Assembly: GCA_016933175.1 (NCBI GenBank)
Contig: JAFGBK010000037.1
Coordinates: forward strand, 1 to 43,126
Direction of reading: 5' to 3'
DNA from: Candidatus Krumholzibacteriota bacterium
GTDB lineage: Bacteria; Krumholzibacteriota; Krumholzibacteriia; JACNKJ01
DNA: 43,126 bases
The notes beneath the pieces were generated by a model, which did no database searches, had not been told where the DNA came from, and saw nothing but the letters and a program-made list of their open reading frames with translations. Both the position numbers and the translations under genes were made by a program. Shown piece after piece: positions 34,402-42,025 of the stretch. The first letter of the stretch is position 1; each line of letters starts with the position of its first letter.

Positions 34402-37400
34402 CTACTCGCCGCGATAGGCGTCGCGGCTGCGGTTGCGGATCCGCTCGAAGTCAGGCTTGAGCGGCGGACTCTCGCGGTGCAGGCGCAGCACCTCCGCGAT
34501 GCCGGCATCCAGCTGCGCGTCGATGCCCCGCGCCAGCTCCTGGGGCAGGTTCTGGACCTCGATGTCCGGATCGACGCCGTGGTTCTCGAGATCCCAGCCC
34601 ATGTCCTTGTCCCACCAGGCCGAAAACGGCGTGGTGACGATGCCGCCGTCCACCATGGTCTTCATGATGTTGATGCCGATGACGCCGCCCCAGCTCCGCT
34701 GGCCGATGATGGGCGCCAGGCCCTCCAGCTGGACGGCCCGCGGGAAGATGTCCCCGTCCGAGCCCGCGTGCTCGTTGAGCAGCACGACGAAGGGCCCGTT
34801 GAGGGCCGGCCAGGGGTAGGTGTCCAGGTCGCCGGCGCGGGTCCGGTCCCAGGCCAGGATGGGCCGCCGCAGGCGCTCGAGAAGGATGGACGACACGTTG
34901 CCGCCGCCGTTCCAGCGCACGTCGACGACCATGCCCTCCTTGTCGGTCTGGGGGTAGAACCAGGTGTTGAAGGCCACCAGGCCGCTGGTGCTCATGTCGG
35001 GGATGTGGATGTAGCCGATCTTGCCGTCGGTCTTCTCCAGCACGTACTCGCGGTTCGTGCGCACCCAGTCGGCGTAGCGCAGCCGGTGCTCGCTGCCGAT
35101 GGGCCGCGCGACCACGTCGCGGCGGTCCGTCTCGCCCTTGGCGTCGGCGGCCACGGTGAGCAGGATGTCCTGCCCCGCCAGCCCCTCGAAGGCGGCGTAG
35201 ACCGCGCGGTCGGCCGGAATGGGCTGGCCGCCCACGGCGAGGATGTACTCGCCCTCCTTGACGGCCACGCCGGGCACGAGCAGCGGGCTGACGAGGTTGT
35301 CGGCGTCACCGCCCTGGTAGATGCGGGCGACGCGGATGGCCTCGCCCTCGCGGACCAGGTCGGCGCCCAGCAGGCCGATGCTCACTTGCGGCGTCGGCAG
35401 CTCGCCGGGATCGCCACCCCAGACGTAGGTGTGACTGGTGCTCAGCTCGCCGATGACCTCGCCGATCAGGTCGGACAGGTCGCTGCGGCTGGACAGGCGC
35501 GGCAGGAGCTTCGCGTACTGGTCGCGGATCGCCTTCCAGTCCACGCCGCCCATGTCCTCGTCCCAGTAGCGGTCGCGCATGCGCCGCCAGGCCTCGTAGT
35601 AGATCTGGCGCCATTCCTCGCGCGGGTCGAGCTCGAGGACGATGCCGCTCAGGTCGACGCGGTGCTCGCCCAGGTCGCCGCCAGGGGGCGAGCCGGCGTC
35701 CACCACGTGAAGGGCCTCGCCCTCCATGGCCAGGACGATCTTGTCGGCCTTGGGCTGGACGAGGAAGCCCCGCACGCCGCTGGCGAAGACGTCGGCCTCC
35801 TCCTCCTCGAGGTCGAAGGCCATCAGGTCGCCCGGCTCCGAGTCCTCGGTGCGGCCCCGGACCTCGCCGCGCAGGTAGAAGACCTTGGACGCGGTGGCCT
35901 GCGTGCCGTAGTACCGGCCGACGGGGACGTCCAGCTCGATGATGCGGTCGCCCAGGCCCGTGAAGTCGATCTTGACGGGCTCGATCTTCTCCTCGTCCTT
36001 CTCGTCGCCCTCGTCTTTATCCTTGTCCTTGTCCTTGTCCTTGTCCTTGTCCTCTTCCTCCTCCTTGTCGGCGTCCTCATCGTCGGCGGGGGGGAGGCCG
36101 TCGGTCTTGAGGAAGGGATTCTCGCCGTCCTTCTGCAGGAGGATCATGAAGGGCTTGGTGTTGCGGACCTCGACGACGTTCCAGTCGCGGGTGCCCATGA
36201 CCGGGTTGATGCTGCGGTCGCTGAGGAAGTAGAGGTAGCGACCATCGGGATCCCAGGCGGGATCGCGGTCCTCCGTGTAGTCGCTGGTGACGCGGTGGAC
36301 CGCCTCCTCCTGCGTGTCGTAGATGAAGATGCTGCCGAACTCGTTCTTCATGTACTTGACGTAGGCCAGCCAGCGGCCGTCCGGGCTCCACGCGTAGTCC
36401 GTGATGAACCAGACCGGGCTGCTGTCCACCGTCTTCGGCCGGCCGCCCTCGGCTTCGATCACCTGGAGCTCGTTGTTGCTGTTGCCGTAGGCGATCCACT
36501 TGCCGTCCGGGGACCAGCGCGGCGCGAAGTGGAAGCCGCGGTCCACGGGCCCGTGGACCGTCTTCACGTCGCCGCGGCCCCAGGCGTCGGCCGTCTGGAA
36601 GGCCTCCTCGCCGCTGGCGTCCGTGACGTAGAGCACGCGCTTGCCCTTGCTGTCGAACTGGGCGTAGCCCTCGCGGGCGCCGCTGCCGCGTGTGACGGGC
36701 AGGGTGACGCCCTCCTCCACGGGCACCGAGAAGATCTCGCCGCGCGTGACCACGGCCAGGCGGTCCCCGTCGGGGGAGAGGTCGAACCACTCGATCCAGC
36801 GGCCCGGATCGGGGTAGCGCCGGCGGGTGAGGACGCGCTCGCTGGGCAGGTCGATGCGCAGCTCGCGGGCGCGGTCGCTCGCGGGATCGTAGAGCTTGAG
36901 GCCACCGGCCAGCATGTAGACGATGCGGCCGTCGGGGCCCATGCCCGGCCAGCGCACGTCCCACTTGCCCTCGTTGGTGTGGCGCTTGTTGTCGCTGCCG
37001 TCGGGCTTCATGGACCAGATGTTGTAGGTGCCGCCCTTGTCGCAGACATAGTAGATGCGGCCGCCGTGCCACATGGGCCAGGCGTTGGTGCCCTCGAACG
37101 CGGTCACCTCGCGGAAGTCCGCGCGGTCGGGGTGGCCGACCCAGATGGTCTCCGCGGTGCCCCCGCGGTAGCGCTTCCAGGTGTTGTACTCGCGCAGGGT
37201 CCGGTTGAAGGCCCACAGGCCGCTGACCGGGTCCATGTCGATGCGGGCCGCCCAGCCCAGGGGCAGCTTCTCGATGGTGCCGCCCCGCGCCGGCACGGTG
37301 TAGAGCTCGCGATTGTAGAAGGGGCTCTCGCGGTAGCTGCGGAAGATGATCTTCCCGCCGTCCGGCGTCCAGCCCACCACCTCGTCGGAGTCGGGGTGCC

Positions 37401-37716
37401 AGGTCAGGCGCACGGGCTCGCCACCGCCGGCGGGGATGAGGTAGACGTCCCGGTTGCCGTCGTACTCGCCCGTGAAGGCGATCCACTCGCCGTCGGGCGA
37501 GAAGCGGGGGTGGTACTCCCGGCCGGGGAAGCTGGTCAGGCGCCGGGCCGCGCCACCGTCGTCCGAGCAGATCCAGAGATCCGACTCGGCCATGAAGACG
37601 ATCCTGTCGCCGTGAATGTCCGGATACCGCAAGTAGCCCTCGCTGGCCGCGGCCGCGGCGGTCAGGGACGCCAGGGCCAGCAGCGCGAGGACACCCGTGA
37701 GCAGACGTGTGCGCAT
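34402..37716 (-). CDS. Tricorn-like protease (S41) with beta-propellers and PDZ domain
   Basis: 1104 aa. A signal peptide (about 1-24) indicates export, unlike archaeal tricorn. Next come PD40/WD40-like propeller repeats (about 27-560; for example FSPDGEWIAFTGEYDG), a charged low-complexity linker (about 560-600), a core beta domain, then the S41 region. The catalytic set fits tricorn: Ser761-His762 in LSTSHTYVW, nucleophile Ser986 in EHAGSDGD and Glu1044 in WDLENHG. A PDZ domain lies about 770-860. It probably degrades peptides in the periplasm. ATG 37716 was chosen for its AAGGGAG ribosome site and the signal peptide. Confidence 0.92.
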   Translation of the reverse strand: MRTRLLTGVLALLALASLTAAAAASEGYLRYPDIHGDRIVFMAESDLWICSDDGGAARRLTSFPGREYHPRFSPDGEWIAFTGEYDGNRDVYLIPAGGGEPVRLTWHPDSDEVVGWTPDGGKIIFRSYRESPFYNRELYTVPARGGTIEKLPLGWAARIDMDPVSGLWAFNRTLREYNTWKRYRGGTAETIWVGHPDRADFREVTAFEGTNAWPMWHGGRIYYVCDKGGTYNIWSMKPDGSDNKRHTNEGKWDVRWPGMGPDGRIVYMLAGGLKLYDPASDRARELRIDLPSERVLTRRRYPDPGRWIEWFDLSPDGDRLAVVTRGEIFSVPVEEGVTLPVTRGSGAREGYAQFDSKGKRVLYVTDASGEEAFQTADAWGRGDVKTVHGPVDRGFHFAPRWSPDGKWIAYGNSNNELQVIEAEGGRPKTVDSSPVWFITDYAWSPDGRWLAYVKYMKNEFGSIFIYDTQEEAVHRVTSDYTEDRDPAWDPDGRYLYFLSDRSINPVMGTRDWNVVEVRNTKPFMILLQKDGENPFLKTDGLPPADDEDADKEEEEDKDKDKDKDKDKDEGDEKDEEKIEPVKIDFTGLGDRIIELDVPVGRYYGTQATASKVFYLRGEVRGRTEDSEPGDLMAFDLEEEEADVFASGVRGFLVQPKADKIVLAMEGEALHVVDAGSPPGGDLGEHRVDLSGIVLELDPREEWRQIYYEAWRRMRDRYWDEDMGGVDWKAIRDQYAKLLPRLSSRSDLSDLIGEVIGELSTSHTYVWGGDPGELPTPQVSIGLLGADLVREGEAIRVARIYQGGDADNLVSPLLVPGVAVKEGEYILAVGGQPIPADRAVYAAFEGLAGQDILLTVAADAKGETDRRDVVARPIGSEHRLRYADWVRTNREYVLEKTDGKIGYIHIPDMSTSGLVAFNTWFYPQTDKEGMVVDVRWNGGGNVSSILLERLRRPILAWDRTRAGDLDTYPWPALNGPFVVLLNEHAGSDGDIFPRAVQLEGLAPIIGQRSWGGVIGINIMKTMVDGGIVTTPFSAWWDKDMGWDLENHGVDPDIEVQNLPQELARGIDAQLDAGIAEVLRLHRESPPLKPDFERIRNRSRDAYRGE
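36022..36051 (-). repeat. Hexanucleotide repeat inside the tricorn-like gene
   Basis: Five perfect copies of CTTGTC (GACAAG on the coding strand) encode a Lys-Asp run within a longer acidic/Lys linker. Length changes by whole units stay in frame. Confidence 0.9.
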
Positions 37717-37885
37717 GCGATTCTCCCTTGTTGGGGAACGAACGCGGCGGCGGGGCCGCGCTGAGCTCGCGATCACCGAAAGGCGCGGAACGAGGTGGCG
37801 AATGGCAGTGTGCCGCATGGCCGGCGTCGATGCAAGCCCGGCCTGCGACGCCGATGACTACGGCGGCGGCGGCGGCGGGTTTCCC

Positions 37886-38962
37886 TCACTCGGCAAATCG
37901 GGCCAGGTCCACCCGCAGGGCGCGGGGGCCCCAGGCGCCGGGCCGGGGCTCGAAGACGCCCGCCAGGGGCGTGCCGCAGCGGGTGCAGCGGCCCCGCTCG
38001 TCCAGGTGCCAGGACCGCAGCTGGTACCAGTCCCGCTCGATGAGGGCGGCGCCGCAGGCGGGGCAGTAGGTGGTGTCGCCCTCGGCGTCGCGGACGTTGC
38101 CCAGGTAGACATGGCGCAGGCCGGCCGCGCGGGCGATCTGCCGGGCGCGGCGCAAGGTCTCCGGCGGCGTGGGGGGGTGCTCCATCATGCGGAAGTCGGG
38201 ATGGAAGGCGCTGAAGTGCAGGGGCACGTCGGGCCCCAGGCGCTCGGCGATCCAGGCGCTCAGGGCTTCCAGCTCGGCCTGGGAATCGTTCTCGCCGGGA
38301 ATGACGAGGGTCGTCAGCTCGAGCCAGGTGTCCGTCTCGGTGGCCACGTACTCGATGGTCTCCAGCACGGGACCGAGGCGGGCGCCGGTCAGCTTCCGGT
38401 AGAAGTCCTCGTCGAAGGACTTCAGGTCGATGTTGGCCGCGTCCATGTGGGCGAACAGCTCCGCGCGGGGCGCGGCCTCGAGGTAGCCGGCGGTGACGGC
38501 CACCGAGCGCAGGCCCCGCTCGCGGCAGGCCAGGGCCGTGTCCACCGCGTATTCGAGGAAGATCACGGGATCGTTGTAGGTGTAGGCCACGGCGTGGCAG
38601 CCCAGCTCTGCGGCGGCGCGGGCGATGGCCGCCGGCGCCGCCTCCTCGCAGAGGATGTCCATCTCGCGGGCCTTGCTCATGTCCCAGTTCTGGCAGAAGC
38701 GGCAGAGCAGGTTGCAGCCGGCCGTGCCGAAGGAGAGGACGGCCGTTCCGGGCAGGAAGTGGTTGAGGGGCTTCTTCTCGATGGGATCGATGCAGAAGCC
38801 GCTGGAGCGGCCGTAGGTGGTCGAGACGAGGCGCCCGGCCTCGTTGGCCCGCACGAAGCAGACGCCGCGCTGGCCCTCGGCGAGCTCGCAGCGGCGCGGG
38901 CAGAGCTCGCAGCGGACGCGGCCGTCGTCCAGGCGCCGCCAGTAGCGCGCGACGTGGGACAT
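37886..38962 (-). CDS. amrS: AmmeMemoRadiSam system radical SAM enzyme
   Basis: 358 aa. The radical SAM cluster motif is Cys83-x3-Cys87-x2-Cys90 (CNLLCRFCQNWDMS), the pattern of the AmrS/PflA-related family. An N-terminal Cys set (Cys18, Cys21, Cys25, Cys35) and GxxSGFCIDPIEKKPLNHF are typical of AmrS. The C-terminal part adds a zinc-ribbon-like pair of CxxC motifs (CPAC, CTRC). The partners AmrA and AmrB/Memo are not in this window. The biochemical role of the family is not settled. It lies upstream of the tricorn-like gene on the same strand, 169 bases apart. Confidence 0.9.
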   Translation of the reverse strand: MSHVARYWRRLDDGRVRCELCPRRCELAEGQRGVCFVRANEAGRLVSTTYGRSSGFCIDPIEKKPLNHFLPGTAVLSFGTAGCNLLCRFCQNWDMSKAREMDILCEEAAPAAIARAAAELGCHAVAYTYNDPVIFLEYAVDTALACRERGLRSVAVTAGYLEAAPRAELFAHMDAANIDLKSFDEDFYRKLTGARLGPVLETIEYVATETDTWLELTTLVIPGENDSQAELEALSAWIAERLGPDVPLHFSAFHPDFRMMEHPPTPPETLRRARQIARAAGLRHVYLGNVRDAEGDTTYCPACGAALIERDWYQLRSWHLDERGRCTRCGTPLAGVFEPRPGAWGPRALRVDLARFAE

Positions 38963-38993
38963 GGCTCACGCTCCCGGTCGGGGTGTCACCGGC

Positions 38994-38999
38994 AGTATA
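38994..38999 (-). promoter_or_regulatory. Possible -10 element of the amrS gene
   Basis: TATACT on the minus strand matches five of six -10 bases, about 30 bases before ATG 38962. No good -35 box is seen at the usual distance. Confidence 0.35.
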
Positions 39000-39095
39000 C
39001 ACCCCGCCCCGCGGTGAAACCACCGCCGCCGGCGTCCGTAGTCACGTTCGTCGGCCCGGTGGACGGGCCGCCATCCCCTCCCGGAGGTAGACGAC

Positions 39096-39656
39096 ATGAG
39101 AATCAAGGTAATCCTCAGCGCGCTGCTCCTGATCCTGGGCGCGAACCTCGCCGCGGCCGCCGACCAGCACTGGCTGCACGTCCGGGTCGAGGAGAGCGGC
39201 CGCCACGGCGAGAAGGTCAGCATCAACCTGCCCTTCGACCTGATCGAGGCGGTCATCGAGGGCGTCGAGGTGGAGGAGCTGGAGCGCGGCATCGTCCACA
39301 TCGAGGACGCGGAGTTCGACCGCAAGCTGGTGCGGACCATGCTGGACGTGGTCAAGAAGTCCAAGGACGGGGTCTTCGTCACGGTCGAGAGCGAGCGCGG
39401 CGAGATCGTCAATGTCGCCAAGAAGGGCGACGAGCTGCACATCCGCGTGGAGGACGAGGACTACGAGGACGAGGTGGTCAGCGTCCTGGTGCCGCTGGCG
39501 GTCGCCGAGGCCCTCCTCGAGGGCGACGACGACGAGCTGAACCTGCTCGCGGCCCTGCGCGAGCTGAACAAGCGCGGCCCGGCGACCCTGGTCCAGATCG
39601 AGAGCGAGGACGAGACCGTCCGCGTCTGGATCGACACCAGCCAGAAGGGCATCTGA
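39096..39656 (+). CDS. Exported protein with two related repeats, unknown function (1)
   Basis: 186 aa with a signal peptide (about 1-21). The mature part appears to hold two copies of a strand-strand-helix unit: HVRVEES...KVSINLPFDLIEAVIEG (about 27-56) and HIRVEDE...VVSVLVPLAVAEALLEG (about 115-143). Strongly acidic. No family is recognised. The next gene encodes a shorter protein with the same two-unit pattern. A CGGAGG ribosome site precedes ATG 39096. Confidence 0.75.
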   Translation: MRIKVILSALLLILGANLAAAADQHWLHVRVEESGRHGEKVSINLPFDLIEAVIEGVEVEELERGIVHIEDAEFDRKLVRTMLDVVKKSKDGVFVTVESERGEIVNVAKKGDELHIRVEDEDYEDEVVSVLVPLAVAEALLEGDDDELNLLAALRELNKRGPATLVQIESEDETVRVWIDTSQKGI

Positions 39657-39692
39657 CACGGCCGGCGCGACCGGCCCGCCAGGAGGAACGCC

Positions 39693-40151
39693 ATGAAAGC
39701 CAACCGCTTCACCATCCTCGTCGCCGCCCTGCTGGGCCTGGCCGCCGTCCTCCTGTTCGGGGCCGGCTGGACGGTCATCCGCGCCGGCAGCTTCCACGTC
39801 GAGGTGCACGAGGGCGGCCCCGACGGCTGCGACTTCAGCATCACCGTGCCCGCGGCGCTGGTCCAGGCCGTCGCCGCCTGCGTTCCCGGCGACGTCCTCG
39901 CCGTCTGCGACGCCGAGGCGGCCGAGGAGCTGGCCCGCTGGTGGCCCCTGATCGAGAGCGCGAGCGAGGCCCTCGCGCGCTGTCCGGACTGCGAGCTTGT
40001 CCGCGTGGAGGGATACCAGGAGACGGTTGTGGTCGCGGCCCGCGGCGGCCAGCTCTGCGTCGACGTGGACGACCACGGCGACCGCGTCCGCGTGGCGGTG
40101 CCCGTGCGCTGCGCGGCGGGCATCGTCCAGCGCCTCGTGCCGGACGCCTGA
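39693..40151 (+). CDS. Exported or membrane-anchored protein with two related repeats (2)
   Basis: 152 aa with an N-terminal hydrophobic segment (about 8-29), either signal or anchor. It carries two units like those of the preceding protein: FHVEVHE...DFSITVPAALVQAVAACVP (about 34-64) and LCVDVDD...VRVAVPVRCAAGIVQRLVP (about 120-149). It has several Cys residues, including CPDC, which the first protein lacks. An AGGAGG ribosome site precedes ATG 39693, 36 bases after the first gene, so they form a two-gene unit. Function unknown. Confidence 0.72.
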   Translation: MKANRFTILVAALLGLAAVLLFGAGWTVIRAGSFHVEVHEGGPDGCDFSITVPAALVQAVAACVPGDVLAVCDAEAAEELARWWPLIESASEALARCPDCELVRVEGYQETVVVAARGGQLCVDVDDHGDRVRVAVPVRCAAGIVQRLVPDA

Positions 40152-40218
40152 GCGCTCGGGCGCCCCGCGGCTGCTCCGTCGCGCCCGGCCGGGCACGCAG
40201 GCGAACACGTGAGAATGA

Positions 40219-40250
40219 AGAGAGCCCTCGCCGGGCGGCGGGGGCTCTCT
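40219..40250. terminator. Hairpin terminator between converging genes
   Basis: A 14-bp stem (one T-G wobble; AGAGAGCCC at the base) closes a GGGC loop midway between the two exported-protein genes and the minus-strand secreted gene. It could stop transcription from either side, though T-runs are poor. Confidence 0.7.
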
Positions 40251-40295
40251 CGTGTCAGGGCTCCGGGATGGGTGCCCGGAGCGGTGGGATGACGC

Positions 40296-40970
40296 CTAGA
40301 ACAGGCTCTTGACCGCGGACCAGCTCTCGGCCTGGACCGGCGTGGTCCAGTAGTCGGCCTTGAACTGCAGGATGGCCGTGCGGCCCCAGCTGACATCCGA
40401 GTCCCAGTAGCCGCTGTACCAGGCCCAGGTCTCGACGCCGTTGTAGGTGGTCTGGCCGCCGTTGCCGGTCACGTCGTAACCGAACACGAACCAGCCGCCG
40501 TTGGGGATGATGACACCCTCACCCGACATGTCCAGGTAGGTGTAGGTCGTGGGCGGGAAGGTGTCGGGGCTGGTATCCACCGGCGACCAGGGGCCGCCGT
40601 AGAAGTCCGCCGTATCGGCCGTTCCGGCCGGCGCGCCGTAGCCCGCGGTCAGCCAGACGACCCAGCCGTAGTTGCCCGTGGCCGGGCCGCAGCAGGGGAA
40701 GCCGAACTCCACCAGCTTCACGTCGTAGCCGGTGTTGTTCTGGATGCAGGTGAGGAACCACTCGCCCCAGCCGTCGTGGGAACCGCCGGTCGTGGGGACG
40801 AAGTCCAGGTAGCCGCCCGTGTTGTACTCCCAGTCGGAGCGCAGCAGGCTGGTCGAACCGGGAGTCGCGGGATTCACGTCCACCGGCTCGCCCTTCTTGG
40901 ATGCCGTCTCGGCCAGGGCGGGCAGGGCAGCCAGACTGAGGATGATCGCGGTGGCAATGAGCTTTCTCAT
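40296..40970 (-). CDS. Secreted protein of unknown function
   Basis: 224 aa with a clean signal peptide (MRKLIATAIILSLAALPALA, cleavage near ETASKKG). The mature part is rich in Trp, Tyr, Gly and Thr with few charges, and has a FPCCGP double-Cys motif. It looks like an extracellular beta-sandwich. No C-terminal sorting domain is present, unlike the two C10 proteins. ATG 40970 has a very strong ribosome site (GGAGGGAGGAGG). The gene has its own clear promoter, so it may be well expressed. Confidence 0.75.
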   Translation of the reverse strand: MRKLIATAIILSLAALPALAETASKKGEPVDVNPATPGSTSLLRSDWEYNTGGYLDFVPTTGGSHDGWGEWFLTCIQNNTGYDVKLVEFGFPCCGPATGNYGWVVWLTAGYGAPAGTADTADFYGGPWSPVDTSPDTFPPTTYTYLDMSGEGVIIPNGGWFVFGYDVTGNGGQTTYNGVETWAWYSGYWDSDVSWGRTAILQFKADYWTTPVQAESWSAVKSLF

Positions 40971-41017
40971 CCTCCTCCCTCCATAACTATTTGAGTTGCA
41001 CGGCACATGGCTGTCGC

Positions 41018-41034
41018 GGGGGGAGTCTCCCCCC
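41018..41034 (-). other. G6/C6 hairpin in the leader of the secreted protein gene
   Basis: GGGGGGAGTCTCCCCCC is an inverted repeat in the predicted 5' leader, between the promoter and the ribosome site. As RNA it gives a 6-bp G/C stem with a 5-base loop. It could protect the mRNA 5' end or take part in control. Confidence 0.55.
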
Positions 41035-41054
41035 GAATCGCATCGCCTGGAACC

Positions 41055-41084
41055 ATTATACCGCCGGTGTCGTTAGGATTGCAA
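41055..41084 (-). promoter_or_regulatory. Promoter of the secreted protein gene
   Basis: On the minus strand TTGCAA (41079-41084), an 18-base spacer and a perfect TATAAT (41055-41060). Transcription would start near 41048, giving a leader of about 78 bases. The sequence upstream (ATTGCAAT, CAATTG) is unusually AT-rich for this window. Confidence 0.72.
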
Positions 41085-41208
41085 TCGTATTACAATTGTC
41101 CACGCCAGGGCAGGAAGTCATACCGCCGTCGACCGATCCGGTTCTGGCGCCATGTCCGCGTCCGGGCTATCCTGACGGCGCCGGGCCGGCCGTCCCGGGG
41201 AGGTGGGC

Positions 41209-41670
41209 GTGAGCGGAAGCGACGAGGACCACCGCTGGATGGAACGAGCCTTGGCCGAGGCGCGCCTGGCCTTCGGCGAGGGCGAGGTGCCCGTGGGATG
41301 CGTCGTCGTGAGCGAGGGGCGTCTCGTCGGGCGGGGCCGCAACTCCGTGGAGCGCCTGGGCGATCCCACGGCCCACGCCGAGATGCTGGCGCTGACGGCG
41401 GCGGCCGGCACCCTGGGGAGTTGGCGGTTGAACGGGTGCACCCTCTATGCTAGCTTGGAACCCTGCACCATGTGCATCGGGGCCATCCATCTGGCCCGCA
41501 TCACGCGCCTCGTCTTCGGCGCGCGCGACCCCAAGTTCGGCGCCTGCGGGTCGATCCTCGACGTGCCGGCCGAACCACGCTGGAACCACCACCTGGAGGT
41601 GGTCGAGGGGGTGCTGGCCGAGGAGTCGTCGCGTCTGATGCGGGACTTTTTTAGCAGGCTGCGGCACTGA
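41209..41670 (+). CDS. tadA: tRNA-specific adenosine deaminase
   Basis: 153 aa. It converts adenosine 34 of tRNA-Arg(ACG) to inosine. The zinc site is intact: His56-Ala-Glu58 (catalytic Glu58) and PCTMC with Cys86 and Cys89. The length is normal. GTG 41209 was chosen because the GGGGAGG ribosome site (41197-41203) overlaps the earlier GTG at 41203. It opens a rightward island of tRNA-Ser genes, SRP RNA and dnaX. Confidence 0.93.
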   Translation: MSGSDEDHRWMERALAEARLAFGEGEVPVGCVVVSEGRLVGRGRNSVERLGDPTAHAEMLALTAAAGTLGSWRLNGCTLYASLEPCTMCIGAIHLARITRLVFGARDPKFGACGSILDVPAEPRWNHHLEVVEGVLAEESSRLMRDFFSRLRH

Positions 41671-41676
41671 GCGCAG

Positions 41677-41761
41677 GGAGAGTTGCGAGAGTGGTCGAAT
41701 CGGCACGACTGGAAATCGTGTGTGGCGCAAGCCACCCTGGGTTCGAATCCCAGACTCTCCG
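41677..41761 (+). tRNA. tRNA-Ser (anticodon GGA)
   Basis: The acceptor stem GGAGAGT pairs with ACTCTCC. The anticodon arm CACGA/TCGTG holds loop CTGGAAA with anticodon GGA at 41711-41713. A long variable arm (GTGGCGCAAGCCAC) and a T arm with GGTTCGAATCC follow. The class II structure fits serine; it reads UCC and UCU. The 3' CCA is not encoded. Confidence 0.95.
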
Positions 41762-41772
41762 CCGGGAATCAC

Positions 41773-41858
41773 GGAGAGGTGCCGGAGCGGTTGAACGGGA
41801 CGGTCTCGAAAACCGTTGAGCCCTTTGGGCTCCCTGGGTTCGAATCCCAGCCTCTCCG
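41773..41858 (+). tRNA. tRNA-Ser (anticodon CGA)
   Basis: The acceptor GGAGAGG pairs with CCTCTCC. The anticodon arm ACGGT/ACCGT holds loop CTCGAAA with anticodon CGA at 41807-41809, which reads UCG. A long variable arm (GAGCCCTTTGGGCTC) and T loop GGTTCGAATCC follow. It lies 11 bases after the first tRNA-Ser. CCA is not encoded. Confidence 0.95.
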
Positions 41859-41896
41859 CCCGAGATTCCGCCGGCGCCCGCGGGCGCCGCTTGACC

Positions 41897-42000
41897 GGGG
41901 GCCAGGTCCCACGCAATTCGGCTTTTCCAACCCCGTCAGGATCGGAAGATAGCAGCGGTACGAAAACGCCCCGGATGTGCCGTGGATCCACCTGGCCCCC
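41897..42000 (+). ncRNA. ffs: Small signal recognition particle RNA (4.5S type)
   Basis: The ends GGGGGCCAGG and CCTGGCCCCC pair to close a long hairpin. The conserved Ffh-binding region appears as GTCAGG-TCGGAAGATAGCAGCGG, with the GGAA-type tetraloop and the asymmetric AGCA bulge. The length of about 104 bases fits the small bacterial SRP RNA. It works with Ffh to target membrane and exported proteins. The location just upstream of dnaX is seen in many bacteria. Confidence 0.93.
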
Positions 42001-42025
42001 TTTGACGCCACCGCGAGGAGACGCC

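Noticed and set aside
34477-37764. Plus-strand open frame of about 1100 codons opposite the tricorn-like gene
   Set aside because: It mirrors a gene with clear catalytic motifs; the composition (Val/Ala/Asp runs) is typical of a GC-rich shadow frame.
37717-37885. Weak promoter (TTGCAT, 17 bases, CACACT) before the tricorn-like gene
   Set aside because: Both boxes match only three of six bases; not strong enough to list as a feature.
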